Shown here in pieces: positions 24,930 through 32,554 of a stretch of 35,502 bases of DNA (the stretch's first letter is position 1; each line of letters starts with the position of its first letter). The translations under genes and the position numbers were made by a program. The notes below the pieces were generated by a model. It did no database searches. It was given only the letters and a program-made list of their open reading frames with translations, and was not told the DNA's origin. The stretch spans positions 1 through 35,502 of the forward strand of contig NZ_BBJH01000063.1 of NCBI RefSeq assembly GCF_000739775.1, written 5' to 3'. The stretch is from Paraburkholderia heleia NBRC 101817. GTDB lineage: Bacteria > Pseudomonadota > Gammaproteobacteria > Burkholderiales > Burkholderiaceae.

Positions 24930-25961
24930 TCACGCGAAGCAAAGCGACCCGGCCGAAGCGGCGATGTCGCGCGCGGCCTTCGCGCCCTCCACCTGCAGAA
25001 GGGCCGGCAGCGAGATTCCGTTCTTCGCGGCGGTGACTTCTGCGAGGATTGAAATGGCAATTTCCGGCGGTGTGCGGCTGCCAATGTAGATCCCAACCGG
25101 CCCGTGAAGACGCGCGAGCTCGGCGTCGCCCAGATCGAATTCCTTGAGCCGCTCGCGCCGCGCCGCGTTGTTGCGCCGCGAACCCAGCGCGCCCACGTAA
25201 AACGCGGGCGTTTTGAGCGCTTCCATCAGCGCGAGGTCGTCAAGCTTGGGGTCGTGCGTGAGCGCGATGACGGCGCTACGCTCGTCGAGGCGCATGTCGA
25301 GCACGGTGTCATCCGGCATGGTGCGCACGAGCGTCGTGCCAGACACGTCCCAGACGTCCGTGTATTCCTCGCGCGGATCGCAAACCGTCACGTGATAGTC
25401 GAGACCGGTCGCAATCCGGCATAGATAGCGCGAGAGCTGCCCTGCGCCGATCACGAGCATGCGGTAGCGCGGGCCGTGAATTGTGATGAAGCGCTTGCCG
25501 TCGAACAGCACGCCTTCTGTCGCATGTGCCGGTGTCAGAGTGGCGGTGCCGCTCGCCATATCGAGCGTGCGGGCAACCAGTTCGCCCGCCTGCGCGCGCC
25601 GGTACAGCGCAGCGATGCCCTCGGCGTCTTCGGCGCCCGCCAGAGGCTCCAGCACGAGTTCAATTGTGCCGCCGCATGGCAGTCCGAAGCGATGCGCCTC
25701 ATCGGCGCTGATGCCGTAACGAACCGACCGCGGCCGCCCCTGAATCACACCATGCCGACGCACGCGTTCGATCAGATCGTCTTCGATGCAGCCGCCCGAG
25801 ACTGAGCCGCTCACCACGCCGTCGTCGCGCACGACGAGCATCGAGCCTTCCGGTCGGGGCGACGAGCCCCACGTTTTCACTACGGTTACGAGCAACACGC
25901 GGTGCCCTGCGCCGAGCCAGTGCTGGCACGCGCTGAGCACTTCGAAATTGACGCTGTCCAT
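24930..25961 (-). CDS. XdhC/CoxI-family molybdenum cofactor insertion factor
   Basis: 343 residues from the ATG at 25961, chosen for the AGGAGG site 5 nt upstream; an adjacent ATG at 25964 and a longer frame to 26090 exist. The N-terminal XdhC_CoxI domain (WGSSPRPEGSMLVVRDDGVVSGSVSGGCIEDDL) and the C-terminal Rossmann-type domain (RMLVIGAGQLSRYLCRIA, then VGALGSRRNNAARRERL) are present. These proteins bind molybdopterin and load it into xanthine dehydrogenase-type enzymes. It converges with lysR, 19 bp apart, and most likely matures the CoxL-like enzyme of this locus. Confidence 0.9.
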   Translation of the reverse strand: MDSVNFEVLSACQHWLGAGHRVLLVTVVKTWGSSPRPEGSMLVVRDDGVVSGSVSGGCIEDDLIERVRRHGVIQGRPRSVRYGISADEAHRFGLPCGGTIELVLEPLAGAEDAEGIAALYRRAQAGELVARTLDMASGTATLTPAHATEGVLFDGKRFITIHGPRYRMLVIGAGQLSRYLCRIATGLDYHVTVCDPREEYTDVWDVSGTTLVRTMPDDTVLDMRLDERSAVIALTHDPKLDDLALMEALKTPAFYVGALGSRRNNAARRERLKEFDLGDAELARLHGPVGIYIGSRTPPEIAISILAEVTAAKNGISLPALLQVEGAKAARDIAASAGSLCFA

Positions 25962-26121
25962 CATCGCCTCCTGCTTGCCACGCCTCATCAGCACGCGCCG
26001 GCGCGCGATGCAAGGAAGCAGCAGCAATCCGGACGCGACACAGATACCGGCACGACACGGCCGGCTTGTGCGAGTATTGTAAACAAGCACCCCGGCGCGG
26101 GGAATCAGCGATTTATGATCG

Positions 26122-26144
26122 ATTGATCAAGACAACCGATCAAT
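26122..26144. promoter_or_regulatory. Inverted repeat upstream of the XdhC gene
   Basis: ATTGATC-N9-GATCAAT is a perfect inverted repeat about 160 bp from the XdhC-type start. It may be an operator. No clear promoter is visible around it. Confidence 0.25.
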
Positions 26145-26202
26145 GGGCAATGGGCGGCCTATCCCGCGCGGGGCACCGCGTCGGTGTGCCCGGCTTGCCA
26201 GG

Positions 26203-26490
26203 CTATTCGCTCTCCACGGCAGGATCGACGCCTCCGATCCTGAAGAGCGCAACCGCGTCGCGAAGAGACTTCGCCTGAGCGTCCATGGAATGCGCAGCAG
26301 CCGACGTCTCCTCCACCAGCGCAGCGTTCTGCTGGGTCACGTCGTCCATCCGGGCGATCGCCCTGCTGACCTCCCCGATTCCTGTGCCCTGTTCCTCTGA
26401 CGCATAGGCAATTTCCAGCATGATGTCCGCCACATCCCGGACTGACGAAACCACGGCGTCGATCGCGCTTCCCGCTTCCTCGACCAGCTG
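26203..26490 (-). pseudogene. Methyl-accepting chemotaxis protein, C-terminal remnant
   Basis: The minus strand encodes the last 95 or so residues of a chemoreceptor: QLVEEAGSAIDAVVSSVRDV, ARMDDVTQQNAALVEETSAA and a normal C-terminal end. The sensor, membrane segments and signalling tip are missing; homology stops at about 26490-26496. There is no proper start codon. A SigF-type promoter motif reads straight into it from 26516-26541. It is a 5'-truncated fragment left by a deletion or recombination. Confidence 0.85.
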
Positions 26491-26515
26491 GGGACCTCGT
26501 GGCTCCCAATGGCAG

Positions 26516-26541
26516 TTCGTTCAATTGGCCATTCCGGTTAC
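26516..26541 (-). promoter_or_regulatory. SigF-type ECF promoter facing the chemoreceptor remnant
   Basis: On the minus strand GTAACC (26541-26536) is followed after exactly 16 nt by CGAA (26519-26516), the same element and spacing as the bufferin promoter 110 bp to the right, but divergent. The only downstream sequence is a broken chemoreceptor gene, so its original target seems to have been lost. Confidence 0.7.
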
Positions 26542-26653
26542 AGTTCGCTGCTCTTTTTTGCGAAAAGAATTGTTCGGCAGCCTGTGCCGGTCAATGCGCC
26601 TTCATACCCGCCTGCTCGTCGCAAGTTCGCACGAAAAAATACGCTCAATCCAT

Positions 26654-26679
26654 GTAACCGGCGCCCGGTATCCCGCGAA
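26654..26679 (+). promoter_or_regulatory. SigF-type ECF promoter of the bufferin operon
   Basis: GTAACC (26654-26659), 16 nt, then CGAA (26676-26679), an exact fit to the GTAACC-N16-CGAA element described for Caulobacter SigF. The bufferin precursor ATG at 26733 would have a leader of about 45 nt. The likely cognate sigma factor is the ECF gene at 32759. Confidence 0.82.
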
Positions 26680-26732
26680 TTAGCGTGTGTATCCGCGACG
26701 GATACTTCCAACCCAACTACTGGAGAATCCTC

Positions 26733-27044
26733 ATGTCCGCAAAGACCACTGTCAGTTCCGCCCTTCTCGCAGGCGCCGTTGCAAGCCTGCTCGCTTCGGT
26801 CGCTCATGCCGCGCCGCTCACGAAAGCGGAAGAAGGCGCCGCCATCGCCGCTCACAAGGAAAAGTGCTACGGCGTCGCCCTGAAGGGACAAAACGACTGC
26901 GCCGCCGGTCCGGGCACGACCTGCCAGGGCACGTCGGCGATGGACTTCCAGGGCAACTCGTGGAAATTCGTCCAGGGCGGCACGTGCACGAGCATCCAGG
27001 TGCCGGGCGGCGGTCACGGCTCGCTCACGCCGATCAAGTCCTGA
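26733..27044 (+). CDS. bufA: Bufferin precursor peptide (DUF2282)
   Basis: 103 residues with a Sec-type signal peptide (MSAKTTVSSALLAGAVASLL, cleavage near AHA-APL). The mature part holds four cysteines in the family pattern KCYGVAL, QNDCAAGPGTTCQG and GGTCTSI. In characterised bufferins, the MNIO enzyme BufB with BufC converts conserved cysteines to thiooxazole heterocycles, and the exported peptide binds copper, protecting the periplasm. The ATG at 26733 follows a GGAGA site; the frame is open further upstream but without signal-peptide character. It is the first gene of a five-gene operon under a SigF-type promoter. Confidence 0.9.
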   Translation: MSAKTTVSSALLAGAVASLLASVAHAAPLTKAEEGAAIAAHKEKCYGVALKGQNDCAAGPGTTCQGTSAMDFQGNSWKFVQGGTCTSIQVPGGGHGSLTPIKS

Positions 27045-27069
27045 TCACGACGAGAGAAACGGGACGGCC

Positions 27070-28017
27070 ATGAACGCTTCCATTCGATCAGCAGCGGCCC
27101 ATTTGCCCGGCCGTCCCGGCCACGCAACGCCCGGGACGGCCGGGCTCGCTGGCACCAGCTTCAAGCACGAACACCTCACGGCGATTCTCGACGACGCGCT
27201 GCAAGACAGCTTCTTTGAGGTGCACGCCGAGAACTATATGGGCGCGGGCGGCGCGCCTCACCGCGCGCTGAAAGCGATTCGCGAACGCTATCCGGTTTCG
27301 CTGCACGGTGTGTGCATGTCGATCGGCGGCCCGGGAGAACTGGACGCGCTCCATCTAGCGCGTTTTCGCGAGCTGGTCATGCGCTACGAACCCGCGCTCG
27401 TCTCCGAGCATCTCGCGTGGTCGTCGCACGGCGGCACGTTCTTCAACGACCTGCTGCCGCTGCCTTACACGAAGGCGACGTTCGATAAAGTCTGCCAGCA
27501 CATCGATCAGGTGCAGGAAGCCATTGGACGCACGATGCTGCTCGAAAATCCGTCGACATACGTGGCCTTTGCCTCGTCTACGATGAGCGAGACGCAGTTC
27601 ATCCGCGCTGTCGCCCAGCGCACGGGCTGCGGGCTGCTGCTCGACGTCAACAACGTCTTCGTTTCGGCGACTAATCACGGCTATTCGGCGAGCACTTACC
27701 TGGCGGACTTCCCGCTCGAATACGTTGGCGAGATTCACCTCGCGGGTCATAGCGACCAGCAGGACGACGAGCTCGCACCTTTGCTCATCGACAGCCACGA
27801 CCGCGAAGTCGCCGCCCCGGTCTGGGCGCTCTACCGCGACGTAATCGCGCGTACCGGATCGGTGCCGACGTTGATCGAATGGGATAGCCAGTTGCCTTCA
27901 TGGCCAGAACTGCGCGCTCAAGCGCACGCTGCCCGGCAGATGATGGCCGGGCGCGCGTCCCAATTCGAATCGGGATCCGGCGTACCGCATCCTGCGCGAG
28001 CTTGCCATGATGCATGA
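27070..28017 (+). CDS. bufB: MNIO-family bufferin-modifying enzyme (DUF692)
   Basis: 315 residues with a TIM-barrel fold. Metal-ligand regions seen are SLHGVCMSIGG, LVSEHLAWSSHGG, LLENPSTYVAF, LLLDVNNVFVSATNHG, GEIHLAGHS, LLIDSHD and PTLIEWDSQLP. MNIO enzymes use two or three iron ions and oxygen to modify cysteines in peptide substrates. It is 25 bp downstream of the bufferin precursor gene and overlaps bufC by 11 bp. All expected ligand motifs are present, so it should be active. Confidence 0.93.
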   Translation: MNASIRSAAAHLPGRPGHATPGTAGLAGTSFKHEHLTAILDDALQDSFFEVHAENYMGAGGAPHRALKAIRERYPVSLHGVCMSIGGPGELDALHLARFRELVMRYEPALVSEHLAWSSHGGTFFNDLLPLPYTKATFDKVCQHIDQVQEAIGRTMLLENPSTYVAFASSTMSETQFIRAVAQRTGCGLLLDVNNVFVSATNHGYSASTYLADFPLEYVGEIHLAGHSDQQDDELAPLLIDSHDREVAAPVWALYRDVIARTGSVPTLIEWDSQLPSWPELRAQAHAARQMMAGRASQFESGSGVPHPARACHDA

Positions 28018-28786
28018 ACGACACGAGAGCGACTACGCTTCCAGTTTTGCGCCGGGACTGACCCATCCCGACCTGGCCGCGCCCGAGGGTGTCGTGGCGA
28101 CATACGGAAAAGGCGTCGTCAGACGCTACAACGTCTATCGGAACAACGTCACGGTTAGCCTCATCGACGCGCTAGCCGCCATCTATCCCGCCGTGCAGCG
28201 CATCACGGGTATCGAGTTTTTTCGCGCGATGGCGCGGTTTCACGTACGCGCCACGCCGCCGGCTTCGCCATTGCTTTTCGAGTACGGCCGCGACTTTCCA
28301 TCGTTTATCGAAAGATACGAGTACGCGCGTGACATGCCCTGGCTCGCCGATACAGCACGCATCGAGCGTGCGTGGCTTGATGCGTATCACGCTGCGGATG
28401 CCGAGCCGCTCGAGGCTGGCACATTCGCGAGTATCGATTCAGGCTCTCTCGCGAACGTTCGCTTCGTCGCCCATCCAGCCGCACGCATCGTGCGCTCGCG
28501 TTATCCGGCCGTCGCAATCTTCGCCATGAACCGGGCGGATGCCCCCGGCACGCCGTTGCGTTCGAGCGATGCTGAAGACGCGCTTGTTACGCGGCCGGAC
28601 GGCGATGTGATCGTCTCGCGGCTGCCAGCAGGCGGTGCCGCGTTCCTTACCGCGCTGATTGAAGGCGTCCCACTCGGCGCCGCCGCGCAGGCCGCCTTCG
28701 AGGAGACCAACGCCTTCGACCTGTCGGCCAACCTCGTCGCGATGATTGCGTCCGGCGTATTCACCGCAGTTCAACTGGGAGAATGA
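28007..28786 (+). CDS. bufC: Bufferin maturation partner (DUF2063)
   Basis: 259 residues. The N-terminal DUF2063 DNA-binding-like domain (VVRRYNVYRNNVTVSLIDALAAIYPAVQRITGIEFFRAMARFHVRATPP) is clear, and the C-terminal half resembles RiPP recognition-type partner proteins. In bufferin systems it binds the precursor and presents it to BufB. It starts inside bufB (11-bp overlap) and ends just 4 bp before the DoxX gene, so the three are translated together. Confidence 0.9.
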   Translation: MMHERHESDYASSFAPGLTHPDLAAPEGVVATYGKGVVRRYNVYRNNVTVSLIDALAAIYPAVQRITGIEFFRAMARFHVRATPPASPLLFEYGRDFPSFIERYEYARDMPWLADTARIERAWLDAYHAADAEPLEAGTFASIDSGSLANVRFVAHPAARIVRSRYPAVAIFAMNRADAPGTPLRSSDAEDALVTRPDGDVIVSRLPAGGAAFLTALIEGVPLGAAAQAAFEETNAFDLSANLVAMIASGVFTAVQLGE

Positions 28787-28790
28787 TCAA

Positions 28791-29291
28791 ATGACTCCGC
28801 AAGACTCCAGGTTGCCCTTCCCGGCAACGCTCGCGCACACAATCGGGCGCGCACGGCGTTTCATCGAACGGCTCGCGCAGCCGACGTTGGTGCAGCTCGT
28901 GTTGCGCTTCGCGCTGGCTGTGCCGTTCTGGAAATCCGGCATCCTCAAATGGCACGGATTCCTGCAGCTCAACGACACGGCCATCTATCTCTTTACGGAC
29001 GAGTTCAAGCTCCATCTGCCGGGCGGCCCGTATCCGTTTCCGGCACCGGCCGTGTTTGCGTTCCTGTCCGCGTGTGGCGAAGTATCGTTCCCGGTGCTGC
29101 TCGTGCTCGGACTCGGCACGCGCTTCGCCGCCGCAGGCCTGCTGATGATGACCTGTATCATCGAACTGACCGTGCCGGACGGCTGGCCCATCCACATCAC
29201 ATGGGCGGCCATGGCGCTCGGTATCGCCGCATGGGGTCCTGGCGCAATATCAATCGACTACCTGCTTGGGGACCGCGCGCACCGGTCATGA
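28791..29291 (+). CDS. DoxX-family inner-membrane protein
   Basis: 166 residues with four hydrophobic segments: VQLVLRFALAVPFWKSGILKW, PAPAVFAFLSACGEVSFPVL, LGTRFAAAGLLMMTCIIELT and HITWAAMALGIAAWGPGAIS. DoxX proteins are regularly the last membrane gene of bufferin operons, where they may take part in electron supply or metal handling; that role is not established. The ATG at 28791 follows GGAGA. Its stop overlaps the next gene by 4 bp. Confidence 0.9.
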   Translation: MTPQDSRLPFPATLAHTIGRARRFIERLAQPTLVQLVLRFALAVPFWKSGILKWHGFLQLNDTAIYLFTDEFKLHLPGGPYPFPAPAVFAFLSACGEVSFPVLLVLGLGTRFAAAGLLMMTCIIELTVPDGWPIHITWAAMALGIAAWGPGAISIDYLLGDRAHRS

Positions 29292-29929
29292 AGACGCGGG
29301 ATCTGGTCAGTCAGCTTGCGCGTGAGGCCTCGCCCGTCGAGCATAACGCCGTGCCGAGGCTGCTCAACCGCGCGCTGATCCGCGGCCTGGCCGGCAGCGC
29401 GACCCTGCTTGTCGCGCTATACGGCGTGCGTAGCGACATGCCCGAGCTGATTCTCACGACAATGTTCTGGGTGCGGCTCGCATTCCCGCTCGCCGTCGTC
29501 GCGACTGCCATGAAGCTCGCGGAACGACTCGGCCGTCCCGGTGCACCGATCAAACTCGCCTCGTTCGCTGTAGCGTTGCCTATCGCAACGATGCTGTTCT
29601 CCGCAGGCAGCATCCTGCTGGCAACGCCACATGGATATCGGCTTCAATTGATGCTCGGCACGACGTGGCGCACGACGACGGCGAGCATCGTGCTGCTGTC
29701 GCTTCCGTCGCTTGCTGCGATGATACATGCGATGAGGCAACTCGCGCCGACACATCTCGCACTGGCCGGCGCGGGCTCAGGCCTTTTGGCAGGAGCACAG
29801 GGATTGCTCGTCTACTCGCTGTATTGTTCGGAGATGGCAGTACCGTTTTGGGGGGTCTGGTACGTGCTTGCCATCATCGTCACGACCGCCGTCGGCGCGG
29901 TCATCGCGCCCCGCTGTCTACGCTGGTAA
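29288..29929 (+). CDS. nrsF: NrsF/DUF1109-family anti-sigma factor, lacking one sensor cysteine
   Basis: 213 residues with about six membrane helices, the NrsF layout. It overlaps the DoxX gene by 4 bp. In Caulobacter NrsF two conserved cysteines (about residues 131 and 181) are needed for release of SigF on metal exposure. Here the second is kept (YSLYCSEMAVPFW, Cys180), but the first is threonine (TWRTTTASI, Thr130). The other NrsF of this window keeps both. No sigma factor is adjacent. It may be a paralogue with altered sensing, or a constitutive anti-sigma. Family call is firm; the changed sensing is inferred. Confidence 0.87.
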   Translation: MKTRDLVSQLAREASPVEHNAVPRLLNRALIRGLAGSATLLVALYGVRSDMPELILTTMFWVRLAFPLAVVATAMKLAERLGRPGAPIKLASFAVALPIATMLFSAGSILLATPHGYRLQLMLGTTWRTTTASIVLLSLPSLAAMIHAMRQLAPTHLALAGAGSGLLAGAQGLLVYSLYCSEMAVPFWGVWYVLAIIVTTAVGAVIAPRCLRW

Positions 29930-30104
29930 CACGCACTGCGACGTTGACCGGTTCAGCACCACGACGATCTAGCCGGCGACACCGCCCCTTCGCGAGCGCG
30001 GGTTGGGCCATCGTCGCCAGTGCCGTCTCGAACTGGCTGGTCACGTTCAGGTAACCATGCCGACGATGGCACCTCTCCGTGTCGGGAACCTGCGCTGCAG
30101 AGTT

Positions 30105-30887
30105 TCAAGGTGCAGCCTCGAGGAAACCAAGATAGCGATAAGTGGCTTCCGGTTCGGAGGTCGCAAAGATACACCGGGCATCGATTGAATTCAGCGTCTC
30201 AACACTCCTTCGCTGATTGGAAACGAAAGTCCACTGGCTCGCCAAAGTCTCACCGGCCACGCGACCTCGGGATTTCTCCATTGCATTCAGCGCCGCGTCC
30301 CTGTCGACCTTGAAGACCGAGAATCCTTCATTCGCGAGAGCACAGTGCCTCAGTCCCAACACGTTGCATATGTCGTCCTTTCTGGGAGCGTCCACAATAT
30401 CCGCCAGGCGTGCCTGCTTTATCAGCTCGACAGTAGCCGCGTCCATCAATCGCCCCTGGGCCAGGTAGAGCGGCTTTTCAGCGGTCCAGGCGTCTGGCGG
30501 ACAAGATTTCGTCGAAGGAACCAACTCGAGCGACGGGTTTACCTCAGCGGGGTAAATGCGGCAGACTCCAGGCCGTTTCTCGTATGCACCGCATCGCATA
30601 TCGTCGAGGAGATTCGGGCATGGCCCGCTGAACGAGGCCACGAAAGTTGCAATTACGCGTATAGGGAGCGCTCCGCACATCGCGGGAAACGACCGGCCCT
30701 TTTTGTGTGCGGCCTGCAAATTGTCGCCAGGAGGTTCACTTGGCCAAGGGATTGCCTCTACGAATATCTCAAGCTCGCCATCGTCCTTCAACCAGCTTTC
30801 AGCCTCATTCAGGCTTAGTGGAAGCCGCAGATCATGACAACATTGCCCGCAGAGCGTGCATGAGAAGTGAATCGACCTGGCATCCAT
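30105..30887 (-). CDS. YkgJ-type CxxCxxCC protein
   Basis: 260 residues from the ATG at 30887 (MDARSIHFSC). The upstream frame to 30968 would overlap the promoter. The N-terminal CTLCGQCCHD motif, followed by PNLLDDMRCGAYEKRPGVCRIYP, is the signature of the YkgJ/zinc- or iron-chelating family, thought to bind a metal or Fe-S cluster through a cysteine cluster. A SigF-type promoter lies 83 bp upstream, so it likely belongs to the same metal-stress regulon as the bufferin operon. No membrane segment is seen. Its biochemical role is unknown. Confidence 0.85.
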   Translation of the reverse strand: MDARSIHFSCTLCGQCCHDLRLPLSLNEAESWLKDDGELEIFVEAIPWPSEPPGDNLQAAHKKGRSFPAMCGALPIRVIATFVASFSGPCPNLLDDMRCGAYEKRPGVCRIYPAEVNPSLELVPSTKSCPPDAWTAEKPLYLAQGRLMDAATVELIKQARLADIVDAPRKDDICNVLGLRHCALANEGFSVFKVDRDAALNAMEKSRGRVAGETLASQWTFVSNQRRSVETLNSIDARCIFATSEPEATYRYLGFLEAAP

Positions 30888-30969
30888 CCTGGGAATCCTG
30901 ATTGAGCGATTTTGCTTAAAGGCTTTATATGCTTGTCGGCAGCTAAACGCCCGCTGCGTCGACAACAAG

Positions 30970-30995
30970 TTCGCTGCAAACAGCGTTCTGGTTAC
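30970..30995 (-). promoter_or_regulatory. SigF-type ECF promoter of the YkgJ-type gene
   Basis: On the minus strand GTAACC (30995-30990), then 16 nt, then CGAA (30973-30970), exactly the element seen at 26654 and 26516. It would give a leader of roughly 75 nt before the ATG at 30887. It lies just beyond the 3' end of the TetR gene. Confidence 0.78.
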
Positions 30996-31014
30996 ACCCG
31001 GTTCAAAAAATCAC

Positions 31015-31602
31015 TTAGCGTGGCTTGTTCAGCAATGCGTACACGGGTCGCAACAAGCCCTCGAGCAACTCGCGCTCCGGTCTGGCGCGCGCGAGGACCC
31101 GGATGCCAAGCAACATGCTCAAAAGCGTCCGGGCAATGTCGTCCGCCGATTGCTGATCCGATATCTCACCGCTGCGCTGTCCGGCCTGGACACAGCGTCG
31201 AAAAAAAGCCTCGACTTGCACGAGCACGCCAGCAATAGTCTCCTGAAACTCCGGGTCGTGTGGCGCAACCTCGAGAGCGGAGTTGACGAGCAGACACCCC
31301 TTCCGATCCTTATCGGAGATCGAACGCTCGACAATCTCCTGGAAGAACGAAGTGATTGCATCCTTCGGCGGCAGATGTTCGAAGCGGGATACCCGGTCGC
31401 CAAAGCTCTGTACAACATAATGCGCCAGCGCCTTTCGAAAGAGCGATCGCTTGTCCCCGAATGCGTTGTAGAGACTCGCTCCCGTGATGCCCATGCTCTG
31501 TGCAAGCTCCCGCACCGATGTCGCTTCGTATCCGTGAACCCAGAAGCGGTGAACCGCTGCGTCAAGCACGGCATGTTCGTCAAACTCGCGCGGTCGAGCC
31601 AT
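31015..31602 (-). CDS. TetR-family transcriptional regulator
   Basis: 195 residues. The N-terminal helix-turn-helix (VLDAAVHRFWVHGYEATSVR, then MGITGASLYNAFGDKRSLFR) is standard TetR, and a TetR_C-type ligand domain follows. It is divergent from the GST gene across 172 bp and probably represses it. An AT-rich stretch with the repeated word TCTAAA (31665-31690 region) lies between them and may hold the operator. The inducer is unknown. Confidence 0.9.
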   Translation of the reverse strand: MARPREFDEHAVLDAAVHRFWVHGYEATSVRELAQSMGITGASLYNAFGDKRSLFRKALAHYVVQSFGDRVSRFEHLPPKDAITSFFQEIVERSISDKDRKGCLLVNSALEVAPHDPEFQETIAGVLVQVEAFFRRCVQAGQRSGEISDQQSADDIARTLLSMLLGIRVLARARPERELLEGLLRPVYALLNKPR

Positions 31603-31774
31603 TTTGTCCTCTTCTCACCTCTGATGGCCCATCGGCCGAAATTGCATGTACGACATCGTTCGGCTATTCTAAAGCAGTTGCTCTAAAATCAGTGTCTCCG
31701 GCTGGCAAGCCGAATCTCGATGTGCAAACCAACTGTATTTGTGTTGATAGCACACGTAATGATATTGAAAGATC

Positions 31775-32473
31775 ATGATCCACTTCTACTTTCACCCAAC
31801 ACCTAATCCGGCAAAGATCGCGCTCTTCCTCGAAGAAACCGGGCTCGCATACGAACTGCGGCCAGTCGATACCAAGAAGGGGCATCAGCACCTGGAGGAT
31901 TTCAGGCGCGTCAATCCGAACGGCAAGGTACCTGCAATCATTGATACGGATGGGCCGGAAGGGAAAGAAGTACGAGTGTTCGATTCGAGTGCCATTCTGC
32001 TCTACCTGGCAGAGAAAACGGGGAAGTTCCTGGGTGGAGCGTCCGACCGCCCTGAAATGCTGTCGTGGTTGTTCTTCATCAGTTCAGGACTCGGCCCGTT
32101 CTCGGGGCAGTCGGTGCATTTCCAGCACGCTGCGCCCGAAAAACTGCCGTATGCCATCAATCGCTTCCGCAGTGAAGCCGAGAGGCACTACCGCGTGCTC
32201 GACGAACATCTGCAAACCCGGCACTACATGCTGGGTGACGACTATTCCATCGTCGACATGTCGCTCTGGGGCTGGGTCGCACGAGTCACGTTCGTGCTTC
32301 CAGGAAGCGATGACCCACTAGCGCAATTCCCTAACCTGAAACGCTGGTTCTCTGCGGTTGACGCGCGTCCTGCCGCGGTTCGCGCCCGAAGCGTCGGGAC
32401 GGACCATACATTCAAGCAAGAGATGGATGAAGAGGCTCGCCGGGCCCTGTTTCCGTCCAACTATCGTTCATAG
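31775..32473 (+). CDS. Glutathione S-transferase family protein (YfcG/Ure2p-like)
   Basis: 232 residues. The thioredoxin-like N-terminal domain (MIHFYFHPTPNPAKIALFLE, then RVNPNGKVPAIID, then VFDSSAILLYLAEKTGKF) has the DSSAI glutathione-binding motif, and the all-helical C-terminal domain follows (YMLGDDYSIVDMSLWGWVARV). The N-terminal PTPNPAK stretch is typical of the YfcG/Ure2p-like class with disulfide-bond reductase or detoxifying activity. It is divergent from a TetR regulator. Confidence 0.9.
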   Translation: MIHFYFHPTPNPAKIALFLEETGLAYELRPVDTKKGHQHLEDFRRVNPNGKVPAIIDTDGPEGKEVRVFDSSAILLYLAEKTGKFLGGASDRPEMLSWLFFISSGLGPFSGQSVHFQHAAPEKLPYAINRFRSEAERHYRVLDEHLQTRHYMLGDDYSIVDMSLWGWVARVTFVLPGSDDPLAQFPNLKRWFSAVDARPAAVRARSVGTDHTFKQEMDEEARRALFPSNYRS

Positions 32474-32554
32474 CCTGGGCGACGAACCCAGCAGGTCCGA
32501 TGGACAGCGGAAATCCCAACGGGCTTCGCACCTCACGCTCACAGAACCACTGTC

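Noticed and set aside
30051..30080. A fourth SigF-type promoter
   Set aside because: GTAACC is present, but no CGAA follows at 16 nt, so only one box matches.
31665..31690. TetR operator
   Set aside because: The TCTAAA repeats and AGCA-GT-TGCT core are too weak and asymmetric to call as a defined operator.
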